Positions 1 through 9,600 of a DNA stretch of 64,000 nt are shown here, piece by piece. Every line of letters starts with the position of its first letter. The first letter of the stretch is position 1. Location: the NCBI RefSeq assembly GCF_918698095.1, contig NZ_CAKKLY010000002.1, forward strand, positions 186,001 to 250,000. Direction: 5' to 3'. The stretch is from Arthrobacter sp. Bi83 (lineage in GTDB: Bacteria > Actinomycetota > Actinomycetes > Actinomycetales > Micrococcaceae). The notes under the pieces were generated by a model. The model was not told where the DNA came from. It saw nothing but the letters and a program-made list of their open reading frames with translations, and did not search any database. A program made the translations under genes and the position numbers.

Positions 1-170
1 GATTTCACGGCTGCCACATCAATGTGGTCCTTGTGTTCGTGCGTGATGAGGACGGCGTGCGCGCCGTCCAGCGCTTTGGCGGCCTCGGAGAAGGTCCCCG
101 GATCGAGCACCAGCACCTGCCCGTCTTTTTCGAGGCGCACGCACGCGTGGGTGTACTTTGTCAGCTTCAT
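1..170 (-). CDS. MBL-fold metallohydrolase, N-terminal part (gene cut by window edge)
   Basis: The first 56 codons of a gene that runs off the left edge. The protein begins MKLTKYTHACVRLEKDG and continues into DPGTFSEA and then THEHKDHID. The HxHxDH pattern is the first zinc-binding motif of metallo-beta-lactamase-fold hydrolases, and the opening resembles the UlaG-like/'Zn-dependent hydrolase' branch common in actinobacteria. The start is the ATG at 168-170. It is divergent from zur. The substrate cannot be read from this fragment. Confidence 0.75.
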   Translation of the reverse strand, partial: MKLTKYTHACVRLEKDGQVLVLDPGTFSEAAKALDGAHAVLITHEHKDHIDVAAVK

Positions 171-266
171 CTGGCCAGCCTAGGGAACCGGCCCCGTCAG
201 TGTCCACGGACGTCCGGCTGGTAATCTAGGACCTTGCCAGTATCCCTTAGCGAAGCGAGTCCATTC

Positions 267-731
267 ATGCCACACGGCGCCAGCGCTGACGGCAGTCCGC
301 TGACCCCTTTGGCGGCAGCCGGCGGAAAAGAGCAGCGCGTCACCAAGCAACGGCTGGCCGTAAGTGCCGCGCTGGACGAGCTTGATGACTTCGTGAGCAC
401 ACAGGAGCTGTACCGTATCCTCCAGAACCAGGGGGTCTCGGTCTCGCTGGCCACGGCCTACCGAATTTTGCAGTCCCTTGCGGACGACGGACTCGTGGAC
501 GTGCTGCGGAACGCCGACGGCGAGGCTGTCTACCGCCGGTGTGCAGTGACCGGGCACCATCACCACCTCCTGTGCCGGAGCTGCGGCAAGGCCGTGGAAG
601 TCGAAGCCCCCGCGGTGGAAACCTGGGCCGCCCGGACGGCCCAGGAGCACGGGTACTCAGAGGTGGCACATACGGTGGAGATCTTTGGGCTCTGCCCCGA
701 CTGCACCGCCCGAAAGGCCGGCGCTAAATAG
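267..731 (+). CDS. zur: Fur-family zinc uptake regulator Zur
   Basis: A 154-residue Fur-family repressor. The N-terminal winged helix contains TKQRLAVSAAL and the recognition-helix stretch SLATAYRILQSLADDGLV. The C-terminal half has the metal site HHHHLLCRSCGKAVEVE plus a second CPDC pair, so both structural zinc Cys pairs are present. I chose the ATG at 267 over an in-frame TTG at 234, which has no useful ribosome binding site. It lies convergent to znuACB, 58 bp away, and a near-perfect 31-bp palindrome sits before znuA. This context makes zinc (Zur) far more likely than iron (Fur). Expected role: with Zn2+ bound it represses zinc import. Confidence 0.88.
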   Translation: MPHGASADGSPLTPLAAAGGKEQRVTKQRLAVSAALDELDDFVSTQELYRILQNQGVSVSLATAYRILQSLADDGLVDVLRNADGEAVYRRCAVTGHHHHLLCRSCGKAVEVEAPAVETWAARTAQEHGYSEVAHTVEIFGLCPDCTARKAGAK

Positions 732-753
732 CCTGCACTGGCGGCGCCGCCCA

Positions 754-770
754 GACGGCATTATGCCGTC
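754..770. terminator. Short palindrome between convergent zur and znuB
   Basis: Arms GACGGCAT and ATGCCGTC around a single T lie between the two converging stop codons. It could help terminate both transcripts, but there is no clear T-run, so the call is weak. Confidence 0.3.
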
Positions 771-788
771 CGAACCTTGCCACCGGCG

Positions 789-1679
789 CTACGCAGGCCG
801 GCGCTGCACCGTCCGCATGACGCGTCCGTTGAGGCCGCGCTTGGCCCGGACGCTTCCGATCACCCTGCAGACCACGTAGATCAGGAACGACAGTGTGGTC
901 ACGTAGGGGCTGATCGGGATGCGGCCGCCGAGGGCCAGGAGGATGCCGCCCACCGTCGCGGCGACGGCAAACAGCACGCTCAGGAGCACCACCAGGCGCG
1001 GAGACGACGTGATCCTCAGCGCGGCCGCGGCCGGGGTGATCAGCAGGGCGAGCACCAGCAGCGCACCCACGATCTGGATGGACAGGGCCACGCTCACGCC
1101 CAGCAGCACCATGAAGGCCAGTGCCAGCGTACGCACGGGAACACCGCGGGCTTCGGCGAGTTCGGGATCGACGCTCGCGAAGCTCAACGGACGCCAAATG
1201 GCGCACAGTGCAGCCATGACCACCACCGCGGTTCCGGCCAGTACCTGCAGCTGCACGGTGTCCACAGAGACGATCTGTCCGGTCAGGAGCCCGAACTTGT
1301 TGGCCGCCCGCCCTTCATAGAGCGACAGGAACAGGATGCCCAGCCCGAGGCCGAACGGCATGATGACGCCGATAATGGAGTTCTTGTCCCGTGCCCGCAC
1401 TCCCATGAGTCCCAGCAGGAGGGCGGCCGTCACCGAGCCGATCAGTGACCCTAACACAACGTCCGCGCCTATGAGCAGCGCAAAGGCTGCGCCGGCGAAC
1501 GAGAGTTCGGAGATGCCGTGCACGGCGAAGGCCAGATCGCGCTTCATGACGAAGGTGCCCACGAGGCCGCCCAGGAGGCCGAGGACGGCTCCGGCCCAGA
1601 GGGAGTTCTGCACCAGGACCAGCAGCTCACCGTAATTTTCGAAGTTGAAAATCGACTGCAGGATGCCTTCCGGATCCAT
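789..1679 (-). CDS. znuB: Zinc ABC transporter permease ZnuB
   Basis: A 296-residue ABC-3 family metal permease with about eight hydrophobic segments. The loop near VHGISELSFAGAAFALLIGADVV (written here as motif positions around residues 50-70) carries the family's HGISE pattern, and later SVDPELAEARGVPV is the cytoplasmic coupling region. It forms the membrane channel of the zinc importer with ZnuC and receives Zn2+ from ZnuA. Its ATG overlaps the znuC stop as ATGA, indicating translational coupling and a single operon transcribed znuA-znuC-znuB. Confidence 0.88.
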   Translation of the reverse strand: MDPEGILQSIFNFENYGELLVLVQNSLWAGAVLGLLGGLVGTFVMKRDLAFAVHGISELSFAGAAFALLIGADVVLGSLIGSVTAALLLGLMGVRARDKNSIIGVIMPFGLGLGILFLSLYEGRAANKFGLLTGQIVSVDTVQLQVLAGTAVVVMAALCAIWRPLSFASVDPELAEARGVPVRTLALAFMVLLGVSVALSIQIVGALLVLALLITPAAAALRITSSPRLVVLLSVLFAVAATVGGILLALGGRIPISPYVTTLSFLIYVVCRVIGSVRAKRGLNGRVMRTVQRRPA

Positions 1680-2494
1680 CAGGCACCCTCCCCCGCCGTT
1701 GCGTGCGCATCGTCGTGATGGTGGGTGGTGGCGTCCGGGAGTCCGACGACGACGATTCTTCCGTTCGCGTGGATCACTTCCACGTGGCTGTCGTACAGCT
1801 CCGAGAGGACGTCCGTGGTCATGACCTCGTGCGGCGTCCCCACACTGAAGCGCCCGCCGGCTAGGTACAGGATCCGGTCGACATAGTCGATGATCGGATT
1901 GATTTCGTGGGTCACAAAGACCACTGCGCTTTCCTGCTCATGGCATTGCTTGTTGATGAGTGCGCTGACTGCCTGCTGGTGGTGCAGGTCGAGTGACAGC
2001 AGCGGCTCGTCGCAGAGCAGCACCTTGGGGTCGGAGGCGAGCGCCTGAGCCACGCGCAGCCTTTGCTGTTCGCCGCCCGAGAGCTGCCCCACCGGTACCT
2101 TGGCGTAGTCGCTGGCCCCCACCAGATCCAGCAGTTCGTCAATCCTGCGGTTGGCCTTGGCGTTTCCCAGCCGGATGCCCCAGCGGTGGCCGTCAACGCC
2201 GAGCCCCACGAGATCACGGGCCCGCATGGGCGTGTCCGGAGGGAACGGCTTTTGCTGCGGGATGTATCCGATCAGCCGGCTCCCGCGTTCAACAGGATGG
2301 CCGCCAAGACTGGCCTTGCCCGAATGCAGTTCCTGCAACCCCAGCAGCACCTTAAGGAAGCTGGTCTTTCCGCTGCCGTTGGGGCCGAGGACCGCAAAGA
2401 ACTCCCCTGGTTTGATATCGAGGTCGAGGTCTTCCCAGAGCGCCCGCTTGCCAAACTTCAGGGATGCCTTGCGCAGGCTAATGACGGGGTTCAA
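1679..2494 (-). CDS. znuC: Zinc ABC transporter ATP-binding protein ZnuC
   Basis: A 271-residue ABC ATPase. Walker A is GPNGSGKTS near residue 37, the signature is [15 protein letters not shown], Walker B is VLLCDEP and the H-loop is VTHEINP. The C-terminus has a histidine patch (THHHDDAHA) typical of zinc systems. I place the start at a TTG (2492-2494) that overlaps the znuA stop as TTGA, with GGAG about 9 nt upstream. A longer reading from an ATG at 2545 would lie almost wholly inside znuA in another frame. It energises zinc uptake. Confidence 0.88.
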   Translation of the reverse strand: MNPVISLRKASLKFGKRALWEDLDLDIKPGEFFAVLGPNGSGKTSFLKVLLGLQELHSGKASLGGHPVERGSRLIGYIPQQKPFPPDTPMRARDLVGLGVDGHRWGIRLGNAKANRRIDELLDLVGASDYAKVPVGQLSGGEQQRLRVAQALASDPKVLLCDEPLLSLDLHHQQAVSALINKQCHEQESAVVFVTHEINPIIDYVDRILYLAGGRFSVGTPHEVMTTDVLSELYDSHVEVIHANGRIVVVGLPDATTHHHDDAHATAGEGA

Positions 2495-3459
2495 CTTTTT
2501 CGCTCCAGGGAGTTGCTGATGTTCCCCACATTGTCCGCCATCCACTGCAGGTAGGTCTTGCCCTCGGGCAGTGTCTCGCTGAAGTTCAGCACCGGCTTAC
2601 CGGCCGCGTTGGCCGCGTTCTTCAGCGCCTCGGTCTGGGGACCCTCCGTCTGCTCGTTGTAGGCGAGGAAACGGATGTCGGACGAGGCAGCGAGTGCGGT
2701 GGCGGCCCTCAGGACGGCGGGAGGCACGTCCGTGCCTTCTTCAATCGCGGCCGTGTACTCAGCAGGGGTGCGGTTGACGAGCCCTGCCGATTCCAGGAGG
2801 TAGAGGGGTACGGGTTCGGTCACGGCCACCTGCGACCCGCCGTGGGCGGCCTTGACCGTGGCAAGCCTGGTTTCGATTTTGGTGAGCCCTGCCTTGAAGG
2901 AAGCGGCGTTTGCACTGAACTCTGCTGCGGACCCGGAGTCGATCGATTCCAGTTTGGCTGCCACTGAGTCCGCGAGGCGGGACATGGCCCGGAGGCTGTA
3001 CCAGACGTGTTCGTTGAATTCACCGTGGCTATGGGCGTGGCCGCTCTCGGCGTGCGCCGATGCCGTGCTCTCCGCTGCAGGGGCCAGCCCCGATACTTCC
3101 ACGGCGTTGATGATGTTCTCGTGAGGGATGCCGCTGTCGTCGGCCATGGTGTGGATGAAGTCGTCGTAGCCGCCGCCGTTTTCCAGCACCAGCTTCGCCT
3201 TGGAAATCGCCAGCCGGTCCTGGGCGCTGGCCTCGTAGGAGTGCGGGTCCTGGCTGGGACGGGAAATGATGGCCGTGACTTTGACTTTGTCCCCGCCGAT
3301 CGCCCGGACGATATCCCCGTACACATTGGTCGAGGCGACCACGGCGATGCCGTTGCCGTCCGCCTTGGCGGGGACACCCGCCGTCGGACCGCACGCCGTG
3401 AGCAGCAGCCCGAGGCCCGCCACGGCGGCGGTCAGGGACGATCGGACGATTCTGCGCAC
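2491..3459 (-). CDS. znuA: Zinc-binding lipoprotein ZnuA (ABC substrate-binding protein)
   Basis: A 322-residue cluster A-I metal-binding protein. The GTG start gives a signal peptide ending in the lipobox LLTAC, with the lipidated Cys at about residue 23. The mature protein has the DPHSYE metal-ligand motif, a histidine-rich flexible loop (HAESGHAHSHGEFNEHVW) and TEPVPLYLLESAG in the second lobe. The His loop and DPHSYE are hallmarks of zinc, rather than manganese, binding proteins. It is the first gene of the znuACB operon, 59 bp downstream of the proposed Zur operator. Confidence 0.9.
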   Translation of the reverse strand: MRRIVRSSLTAAVAGLGLLLTACGPTAGVPAKADGNGIAVVASTNVYGDIVRAIGGDKVKVTAIISRPSQDPHSYEASAQDRLAISKAKLVLENGGGYDDFIHTMADDSGIPHENIINAVEVSGLAPAAESTASAHAESGHAHSHGEFNEHVWYSLRAMSRLADSVAAKLESIDSGSAAEFSANAASFKAGLTKIETRLATVKAAHGGSQVAVTEPVPLYLLESAGLVNRTPAEYTAAIEEGTDVPPAVLRAATALAASSDIRFLAYNEQTEGPQTEALKNAANAAGKPVLNFSETLPEGKTYLQWMADNVGNISNSLERKS

Positions 3460-3517
3460 GGAAAGACCTCGGTTCTGGAAGCGGCATTTTGCGGGATCTG
3501 CAACCCTACAAAGTGTA

Positions 3518-3548
3518 GTCCTAAATGGGAATGATTCCTATTTAGGAC
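3518..3548. promoter_or_regulatory. Proposed Zur operator upstream of znuACB
   Basis: A 31-bp palindrome centred on G3533: left arm GTCCTAAATGGGAAT, right arm ATTCCTATTTAGGAC, with 14 of 15 arm positions complementary. The core GGAATgATTCC resembles the AATnATT core of actinobacterial Zur boxes. Its position between the preceding gene's terminator and znuA, and the nearby zur gene, support the assignment. Binding is inferred. Confidence 0.72.
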
Positions 3549-3566
3549 TGATCGGGCCGGGATTGG

Positions 3567-3600
3567 CAAGGGCCGCGGGGTTCGTTTCCCGCGGCCCTTG
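3567..3600 (-). terminator. Intrinsic terminator-like hairpin after the CNNM gene pair
   Basis: A perfect 13-bp GC-rich stem (CAAGGGCCGCGGG with CCCGCGGCCCTTG) closes an 8-nt loop, 18 bp beyond the stop of the upstream gene. It separates the CNNM operon from znuACB. Confidence 0.7.
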
Positions 3601-3617
3601 CTCCACATGCAGTTCTG

Positions 3618-4688
3618 TTATTCCCCGTCCGGCTGGCCCAGCCGGCGGATCCCCTTCGCCTGGGTCGCATCGCGGATTTCGCCCACGAGCTGCTCGATCA
3701 CGTCCTCCAGGAACAGCACCCCCTCCGTTCGGCCGTCCGGCCCGATCACGCGTGCCAGGTGCGAGCCAGTGCGCTGCATGACGGACATCGCGTTTTCAAT
3801 CTCGTCGTCCCGTGAGAGGTTCGCCAGCGATCTGATGCGGCTTTCGGCAATAGGGTGCTGGTACCCGGATTCGGGGATGGAGAGCACATCCTTGATGTGG
3901 AGATAACCGGACAGCATGCCGTCGTCGTCGAGCATCGGGAAGCGTGAGAACCCGGTGCGGCTGACGGCTTTTTCGAATTCCAAGGGCGTGGTGGCGGCCT
4001 TCATCATGACCAGCTTGTCCAGCGGAACCATGACGTGGGCTGCCGCATGTTCGGAGAATTCGAGGGCGCCCGTGATGAGCCCGGCGTCGTCGTCCACGAG
4101 GCCGTGCCGGGTGGATTCCTGCACGATGGACTGGACTTCCTCCAGCGTAAACGACGAGTTGACCTCGTCCTTGGGCTCGATCCGCATCAGCCTCAAAATG
4201 TGGTTCGCGGACCAGTTCAGCGCGACGATGGCAGGGTTAACGATCCGTGCGATGAACATGAGCGGCGGAGCCAGCAGCAGGGCCGCCTTGTCCGCAACGG
4301 AGACGGAGATGTTCTTCGGCACCATCTCGCCGAACGTCACGTGCAGGAATGTCACCACCATCAGTGCCACGCCGAAGGCCGCGACGTCGGCAATTTCCAC
4401 CGGCACGCCGAATGCTTCCAGCGGCACAGCCAGCAGGTGGTGGATTGCCGGTTCCGCGACCTGCAAGATGAGCAAGGAGCAGACGGTGATGCCCAGCTGC
4501 GCGCAGGCGAGCATCAGGGAGACGTTCTCCATGGCGCGCAGTGTGGTCTGGGCGCGCATGGAACCTGCGTCCGCCAGCGGCTCGATCTGGCTGCGGCGCG
4601 CCGACATGACCGCGAACTCGGCCGCCACAAAGAACGCGTTGCCGATGAGGAGCACTACCAGCCAGAGAATTCCGGCCCAGTCACTCAT
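3618..4688 (-). CDS. CNNM/CBS-domain membrane protein (HlyC/CorC-like), second of a pair
   Basis: A 356-residue protein with an N-terminal CNNM (DUF21) membrane domain of three to four helices, with AAEFAVMSARRSQIEPLADAG in the first helix region and FGEMVPKN as the conserved loop. A CBS pair follows, with TGFSRFPML and VLFLEDVIEQLVGEI. It has no C-terminal CorC_HlyC domain, unlike its upstream neighbour. Family members are linked to Mg2+/Co2+ export or membrane metal homeostasis; the ion here is not evident. Its ATG overlaps the stop of the upstream paralogue (ATGA), so the two are probably co-translated and may form a hetero-oligomer. Confidence 0.82.
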   Translation of the reverse strand: MSDWAGILWLVVLLIGNAFFVAAEFAVMSARRSQIEPLADAGSMRAQTTLRAMENVSLMLACAQLGITVCSLLILQVAEPAIHHLLAVPLEAFGVPVEIADVAAFGVALMVVTFLHVTFGEMVPKNISVSVADKAALLLAPPLMFIARIVNPAIVALNWSANHILRLMRIEPKDEVNSSFTLEEVQSIVQESTRHGLVDDDAGLITGALEFSEHAAAHVMVPLDKLVMMKAATTPLEFEKAVSRTGFSRFPMLDDDGMLSGYLHIKDVLSIPESGYQHPIAESRIRSLANLSRDDEIENAMSVMQRTGSHLARVIGPDGRTEGVLFLEDVIEQLVGEIRDATQAKGIRRLGQPDGE

Positions 4689-6094
4689 GCCGCACCGCCG
4701 TTTCCGGACGTGGCGTTCTGTGAATTCACGTTCTCTGACTTCGCGTTCTCTGACTTCGCATTCTGCGACGTTGTGTTCCCCGAGTTCTCGTCGTGATGCT
4801 CGTGGTCGGGCTTGAAACAGATCCGGTCTATGCGGCGACCGTCCATCCGGGTGACGCTCAGTGTTCCGCCGCCGACCTTTACGGTGTCCCCCACCAGGGC
4901 TATGCGCCCAAGTTCGCTCATGACGTAGCCGCCTACCGTTTCATAGGCAGCTTCGTCTGGAACGCTGAGCCCGGGAATCTGTTCGGACAGTTCATCCGGC
5001 CGCAGCAGGCCGGGGAAATACCAGTCACCCGAGGCGCTTTGCAGCAGGCCCGGCCGCACCTTGTCGTGTTCATCGGCTACTTCGCCCACGATTTCCTCAA
5101 CGAGGTCCTCCAGCGTGGCGATGCCTGCGGTTCCGCCGTACTCGTCCAGCACCACAGCTAGCTGCAGGTTGCCTTCCCGGAGTTCCGCCAGCAGGGCATC
5201 GAGGTGGATGGTCTCCGGTACCCGGAGAACCTCCGTCATGATTGCTCCTGCTTCCAGGTTGGGCCTCCTGTCCGCCGGAACCGCAATCGCCTTCTTGACG
5301 TGGACCAGCCCGCGGATATCGTCAGCGGAATCGCCGATCACGGGAAAGCGCGAATATCCGGTGCGGCGGGCGGCGTCAAGAATGTCGGAGACCGGCTGGT
5401 CGGCGTCGATGGTTTCCACGCGGATGCGTGGCGTCATGACGTCTGCGGCGGTACGGCCCGAGAAATTCAGGGTCCGAGCGATGAAGTTCGCGGTGCCCGC
5501 GTCAAGGGTCCCCATGGCGGCAGACCTGCGCACCAGGGACGCCAGTTCCGCAGGCGTACGCGCCCCGGAGATCTCCTCTTTCGCTTCCAGCCCGAAAGCA
5601 TTGAGGACCTTGTTCGAGAAGCCGTTAAGCAGAACGATGGCGGGCTTGAAGATTGCCGTGAACATCAGCTGGGGCCGCGCCACCGCCCGTCCGATGCGGA
5701 AGGACAGCGCAATCGCCATGTTCTTTGGGACCAGTTCGCCCAGCAGCATCGAGAGGAGGGTAGCCACCGCCATGGCGATCACAAGGGAGACGGATCCGGC
5801 AACTGCTTCGGGGGTTCCGAAGGCGGTAAGCGGCCCCTCGACCAGCGCCCCGACCGATGGTTCCATGACGTAGCCGGTGAGCAGGGTCGTCATGGTGATG
5901 CCCAGCTGGCAACTGGACAGCTGTGTGGACAGCGACTTAAGGCATCTAAGCAGCGGAATTGCCGCCGTGTCGCCGTTGTCCACCGCGCGCTGCACGGTGG
6001 GCTGGTCAAGCGCTATGAGGGAAAATTCGACGGCGACGAAGAAGCCGGTGCCGAGAATAAGCAGAAACCCGGCTGCGAGGAGAAGCCACTCCAT
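4685..6094 (-). CDS. CNNM/CBS/CorC_HlyC membrane protein with pentapeptide-repeat tail
   Basis: A 469-residue paralogue of the next gene: N-terminal CNNM domain (VAVEFSLIALDQPTVQRAVDNG, LGELVPKNMAI), two CBS motifs (TGYSRFPVIG and VVLDEYGGTAGIATLEDLVEEIVGEV) and a C-terminal CorC_HlyC transporter-associated domain (YETVGGYVMSELGRI). The last about 30 residues are Asn/Ser-rich and encoded by five 15-bp repeats. It is the first gene of a two-gene operon. The likely role is divalent-cation homeostasis; the 'hemolysin' label for this family is historical. Confidence 0.84.
   Translation of the reverse strand: MEWLLLAAGFLLILGTGFFVAVEFSLIALDQPTVQRAVDNGDTAAIPLLRCLKSLSTQLSSCQLGITMTTLLTGYVMEPSVGALVEGPLTAFGTPEAVAGSVSLVIAMAVATLLSMLLGELVPKNMAIALSFRIGRAVARPQLMFTAIFKPAIVLLNGFSNKVLNAFGLEAKEEISGARTPAELASLVRRSAAMGTLDAGTANFIARTLNFSGRTAADVMTPRIRVETIDADQPVSDILDAARRTGYSRFPVIGDSADDIRGLVHVKKAIAVPADRRPNLEAGAIMTEVLRVPETIHLDALLAELREGNLQLAVVLDEYGGTAGIATLEDLVEEIVGEVADEHDKVRPGLLQSASGDWYFPGLLRPDELSEQIPGLSVPDEAAYETVGGYVMSELGRIALVGDTVKVGGGTLSVTRMDGRRIDRICFKPDHEHHDENSGNTTSQNAKSENAKSENVNSQNATSGNGGAA
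4713..4787 (-). repeat. Five tandem 15-bp repeats inside the CNNM gene 3' end
   Basis: Units on the + strand are GCGTTCTGTGAATTC, ACGTTCTCTGACTTC, GCGTTCTCTGACTTC, GCATTCTGCGACGTT and GTGTTCCCCGAGTTC. On the coding strand they give pentapeptides of the form S-(Q/E)-N-(A/V)-(K/N/T). The middle copies are nearly identical, which indicates expansion by slippage or unequal exchange. Confidence 0.85.
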
Positions 6095-6643
6095 CTAGCA
6101 GCCTGCCTGGATACGCAGAGCGAAGCTGTCCCTGCAAGCGGGGCAGCTACCAAGCAATGGAGAAGGGCCAGGCGGAGGATGGTCGGCCGAGGCCTGCGCT
6201 GCTTCCTGGGAGATTCCAGCAAAGTGGAGCGACGGACGTTGACGGGATCGTGAACGGGGTTTGCCGGCTCTGCGGGTGGGCTGCGCGGCGGTGCTGATTC
6301 TGCTCCGCTGACAGCCCCCAGGCCGGCACCTAGATTTACTGTCCATAAGAGTTGCAGTCTACAGGAGCGGGGACGGGACAGACGGTGCGTGCGCCGCAGC
6401 TCGAACTCTCCCGGAGGGGGCTCAGGCGTGCGGCCGAAGCACGCTTCCACCCGGTTTTCAGCCAGGCCCGCGCCACAATTCGGCGGCGACATGATTTGAG
6501 TCACCCTTATTGGCAGTTAAGCCGGGATCGTAACTAGACTGGCAGAGGTCTGGGTTCATAGGACACAGAAACTGGTTCGATTGTTGTGCCGTGGCACCGT
6601 GGCGACCAGAGGAATTCAAACTCATGGAAGAGGCGTATTTCAA
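6095..6643. other. 549-bp intergenic region before kgd
   Basis: I see no convincing gene here. The CNNM operon starts from the left edge going left, and kgd starts going right, so this holds two divergent promoters. A weak candidate for kgd is TTGGCA at 6510-6515 with TAGACT at 6535-6540, although the 19-bp spacer is long. A small palindrome GTGCCGTGGCAC lies at about 6587-6598 in the presumed kgd leader. Confidence 0.4.
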
Positions 6644-9600
6644 GTGCCAGAGCAGCCTAGCCACCGTCTACCAGAGGAATTTGGCGGAAACGAGTGGCTC
6701 GTTGACGAACTGTACGAGCGTTACCAGCAGGACAAGAATACGGTCGACGCTAAATGGTGGCCCTTGTTCGAATCTTTTGATAGCGGCAACGGCCCATCTT
6801 CCAACGGCGCCCCGGGCGCGGCGTCCGCGCCGGCCCATCCGGCTACCCGCGAAATGCCCGTGGTAGCGCCTCCGGCTCCGGCCAAGGCCCCCGCCGCCGC
6901 GGCTCCCGCGCCACAGCCCCCCGCAGCCCCGCCGGCATCGTCGCCGGCACAGGCCGCACCCGTAAAGAAGGCTCCGGCAACAGTCGCCCGCGACGGCGCA
7001 AAGAAGACTGAGGCGGGCACCGGCGCCCAGCCCATTCCGGCCCAGCTCCCCAAAAACGTGAAGGCACCCACCGCGCCCGAGGAAGACGTCGTCTCCGTTC
7101 TTCGCGGTCCTGCCAAGGCCATCGCCTCCAACATGGTCACAAGCCTCGAAGTGCCCACGGCCACCTCCGTCCGGGCAATTCCGGCCAAGCTTCTGATCGA
7201 CAACCGCGTTGTCATCAACTCCAACCTTGCCCGAGCACGCGGCGGCAAAGTCTCCTTCACCCACCTGATCGGCTACGCGGTCATCCGGGCGCTCTCGCAG
7301 TTCCCCTCCATGAACGTGTACTACGACGAAGTCGACGGCAAGCCCGTCGCCGTCCAGCCGGCCCACGTGAACTTCGGCATCGCCATCGACATGCCGAAGC
7401 CTGACGGCACACGCCTGCTCATGGTTCCGAACATCAAGAAGGCTGAGACCCTCAACTTCTCGGAGTTCTGGCACACGTACGAGGACCTCATCAAGAGGGC
7501 CCGTTCCGGCAAGCTGACGGCCGACGACCACGCCGGCACCACGGTGTCGCTGACCAACCCCGGCGGCATCGGCACCGTCCACTCCGTGCCTCGCCTCTCC
7601 AAGGGCCAGGCTGCCATCATCGGCGTCGGCGCCCTGGATTACCCTGCTGAATTCCAGGGTGCCAGCGAGAAGATCATTGCGCACAACGCCATCAGCAAGG
7701 TCCTCACGCTGACGTCCACCTATGACCACCGCGTCATCCAGGGTGCAGGCAGCGGCGAGTTCCTCAAGCTCGTTCACCAGCTCCTGCTCGGCGCCCAGGA
7801 CTTCTACGACGAAATCTTCGAATCCCTGCGCATCCCCTACGAGCCGGTGCGCTGGAGCCCGGACCTTCAGGTGGATCCCTCCGACCAGATCAACAAGGTC
7901 GCCAGGATCCAGCAGCTGATCCACTCCTACCGTGTCCGCGGACACCTCATGGCGGACACCGATCCGCTGGAGTACGTCCAGCGCAAGCACCCCGACCTCG
8001 ACGTCCTTACCTACGGCCTGACGCTGTGGGACCTGGACCGTGAATGGCCGACTGGCGGCTTCGGCGGCAAACCCATGCTGGCCTTCCGCGACATCCTCGG
8101 CGTGCTTCGTGACGCGTACTGCCGCACCACCGGCATCGAGTACATGCACATCCAGGAGCCCGCCGAGCGCAAGTGGTTCCAGGACCAGCTGGAACACCCG
8201 TATTCCAAGCCGAGCCGCGAAGAGCAGCTGCGTATCGTCTCCAAGCTCAACGCCGCAGAGGCCTTCGAGACCTTCCTGCAGACCAAGTTCGTCGGCCAGA
8301 AGCGCTTCTCCCTTGAGGGTGGCGAGTCCCTGATTCCGCTGCTTGACGCCATCATCTCCGATGCCGCCGACGACGGACTGGACGAAGTGGCCATTGGCAT
8401 GGCCCACCGCGGACGGCTCAATGTGCTCACCAACATCGCCGGCAAGACCTACGCCCAGGTTTTCCGCGAGTTCGAGGGCACCCAGGATCCCCGCTCCGTG
8501 CAGGGCTCCGGCGACGTCAAGTACCACCTGGGCACCGAGGGCACGTTCACATCGGACAGCGGCAACGAGACCAAGGTCTACCTGGCCGCCAACCCCTCGC
8601 ACCTCGAGGCTGTTGACTCCGTGCTTGAGGGCATCGTCCGCGCCAAGCAGGACCGCCTGGACCAGGGCGAGGCCTTCCCCGTGCTGCCCATCATGGTCCA
8701 CGGTGACGCAGCCTTCGCCGGCCAGGGTGTGGTTGCTGAGACCCTCAACCTCTCCCAGCTGCGCGGCTACCGCACCGGAGGCACCATCCACGTCGTGGTC
8801 AACAACCAGGTCGGCTTCACCACCGCACCGTCCTCTTCGCGTTCCTCCACCTACTCCACGGATGTCGCCAAGATGATCCAGGCACCGGTGTTCCACGTGA
8901 ACGGCGACGATCCGGAGGCAGTGGTCCGCATCGGCCAGCTCGCCTACGAATTCCGCCAGAAGTTCCACAAGGACGTTGTCATCGACATGGTCTGCTACCG
9001 GCGCCGCGGCCACAACGAGGGCGACGACCCCTCGATGACCCAGCCGCTCATGTACAACCTCATCGAGGCCAAGCGCTCGGTCCGCAAGCTCTACACCGAA
9101 TCACTGATCGGCCGCGGCGACATCACCGAGGACGAAGCCGAGCAGCTGCTGCGCGACTACCAGGAACGCCTTGAGCGCGTGTTCGCCGAAACCCACGCGG
9201 CGCAGACCTCGCCGATCCCGATCATCACGGCGGACTCCGCTGCGGTCTCGGACATCGAGCGGCCCCAGGCTCAGCAGTCGGACTTCGGTACCAACGCCCC
9301 GGCATCCACCGCAGTCTCGGCAGATACGCTGGCCCGGATCGGCAAGGCCCACGTGGAGATTCCCGAGGGCTTCACCGTCCATGCGAAGCTCAAGCAGCTG
9401 CTTGAGAAGCGTGAGCAGATGTCCCGCGAAGGCGGCATCGACTGGGGCTTCGGCGAGATCGCGGCCTTCGGTTCGCTCATCATGGAGGGCGTACCCGTGC
9501 GCCTCGCCGGCCAGGACTCCCGCCGCGGCACGTTCGTGCAGCGCCACGCAGTTTTCCACGACCGCGCCAACGGCAACGAGTGGCTGCCCCTGGGCAATCT

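Noticed and set aside
6668-9013. Long open frame antisense to kgd
   Set aside because: Caused by the high GC content and codon bias of kgd on the other strand; no ribosome binding site, low-complexity sequence and no domain.
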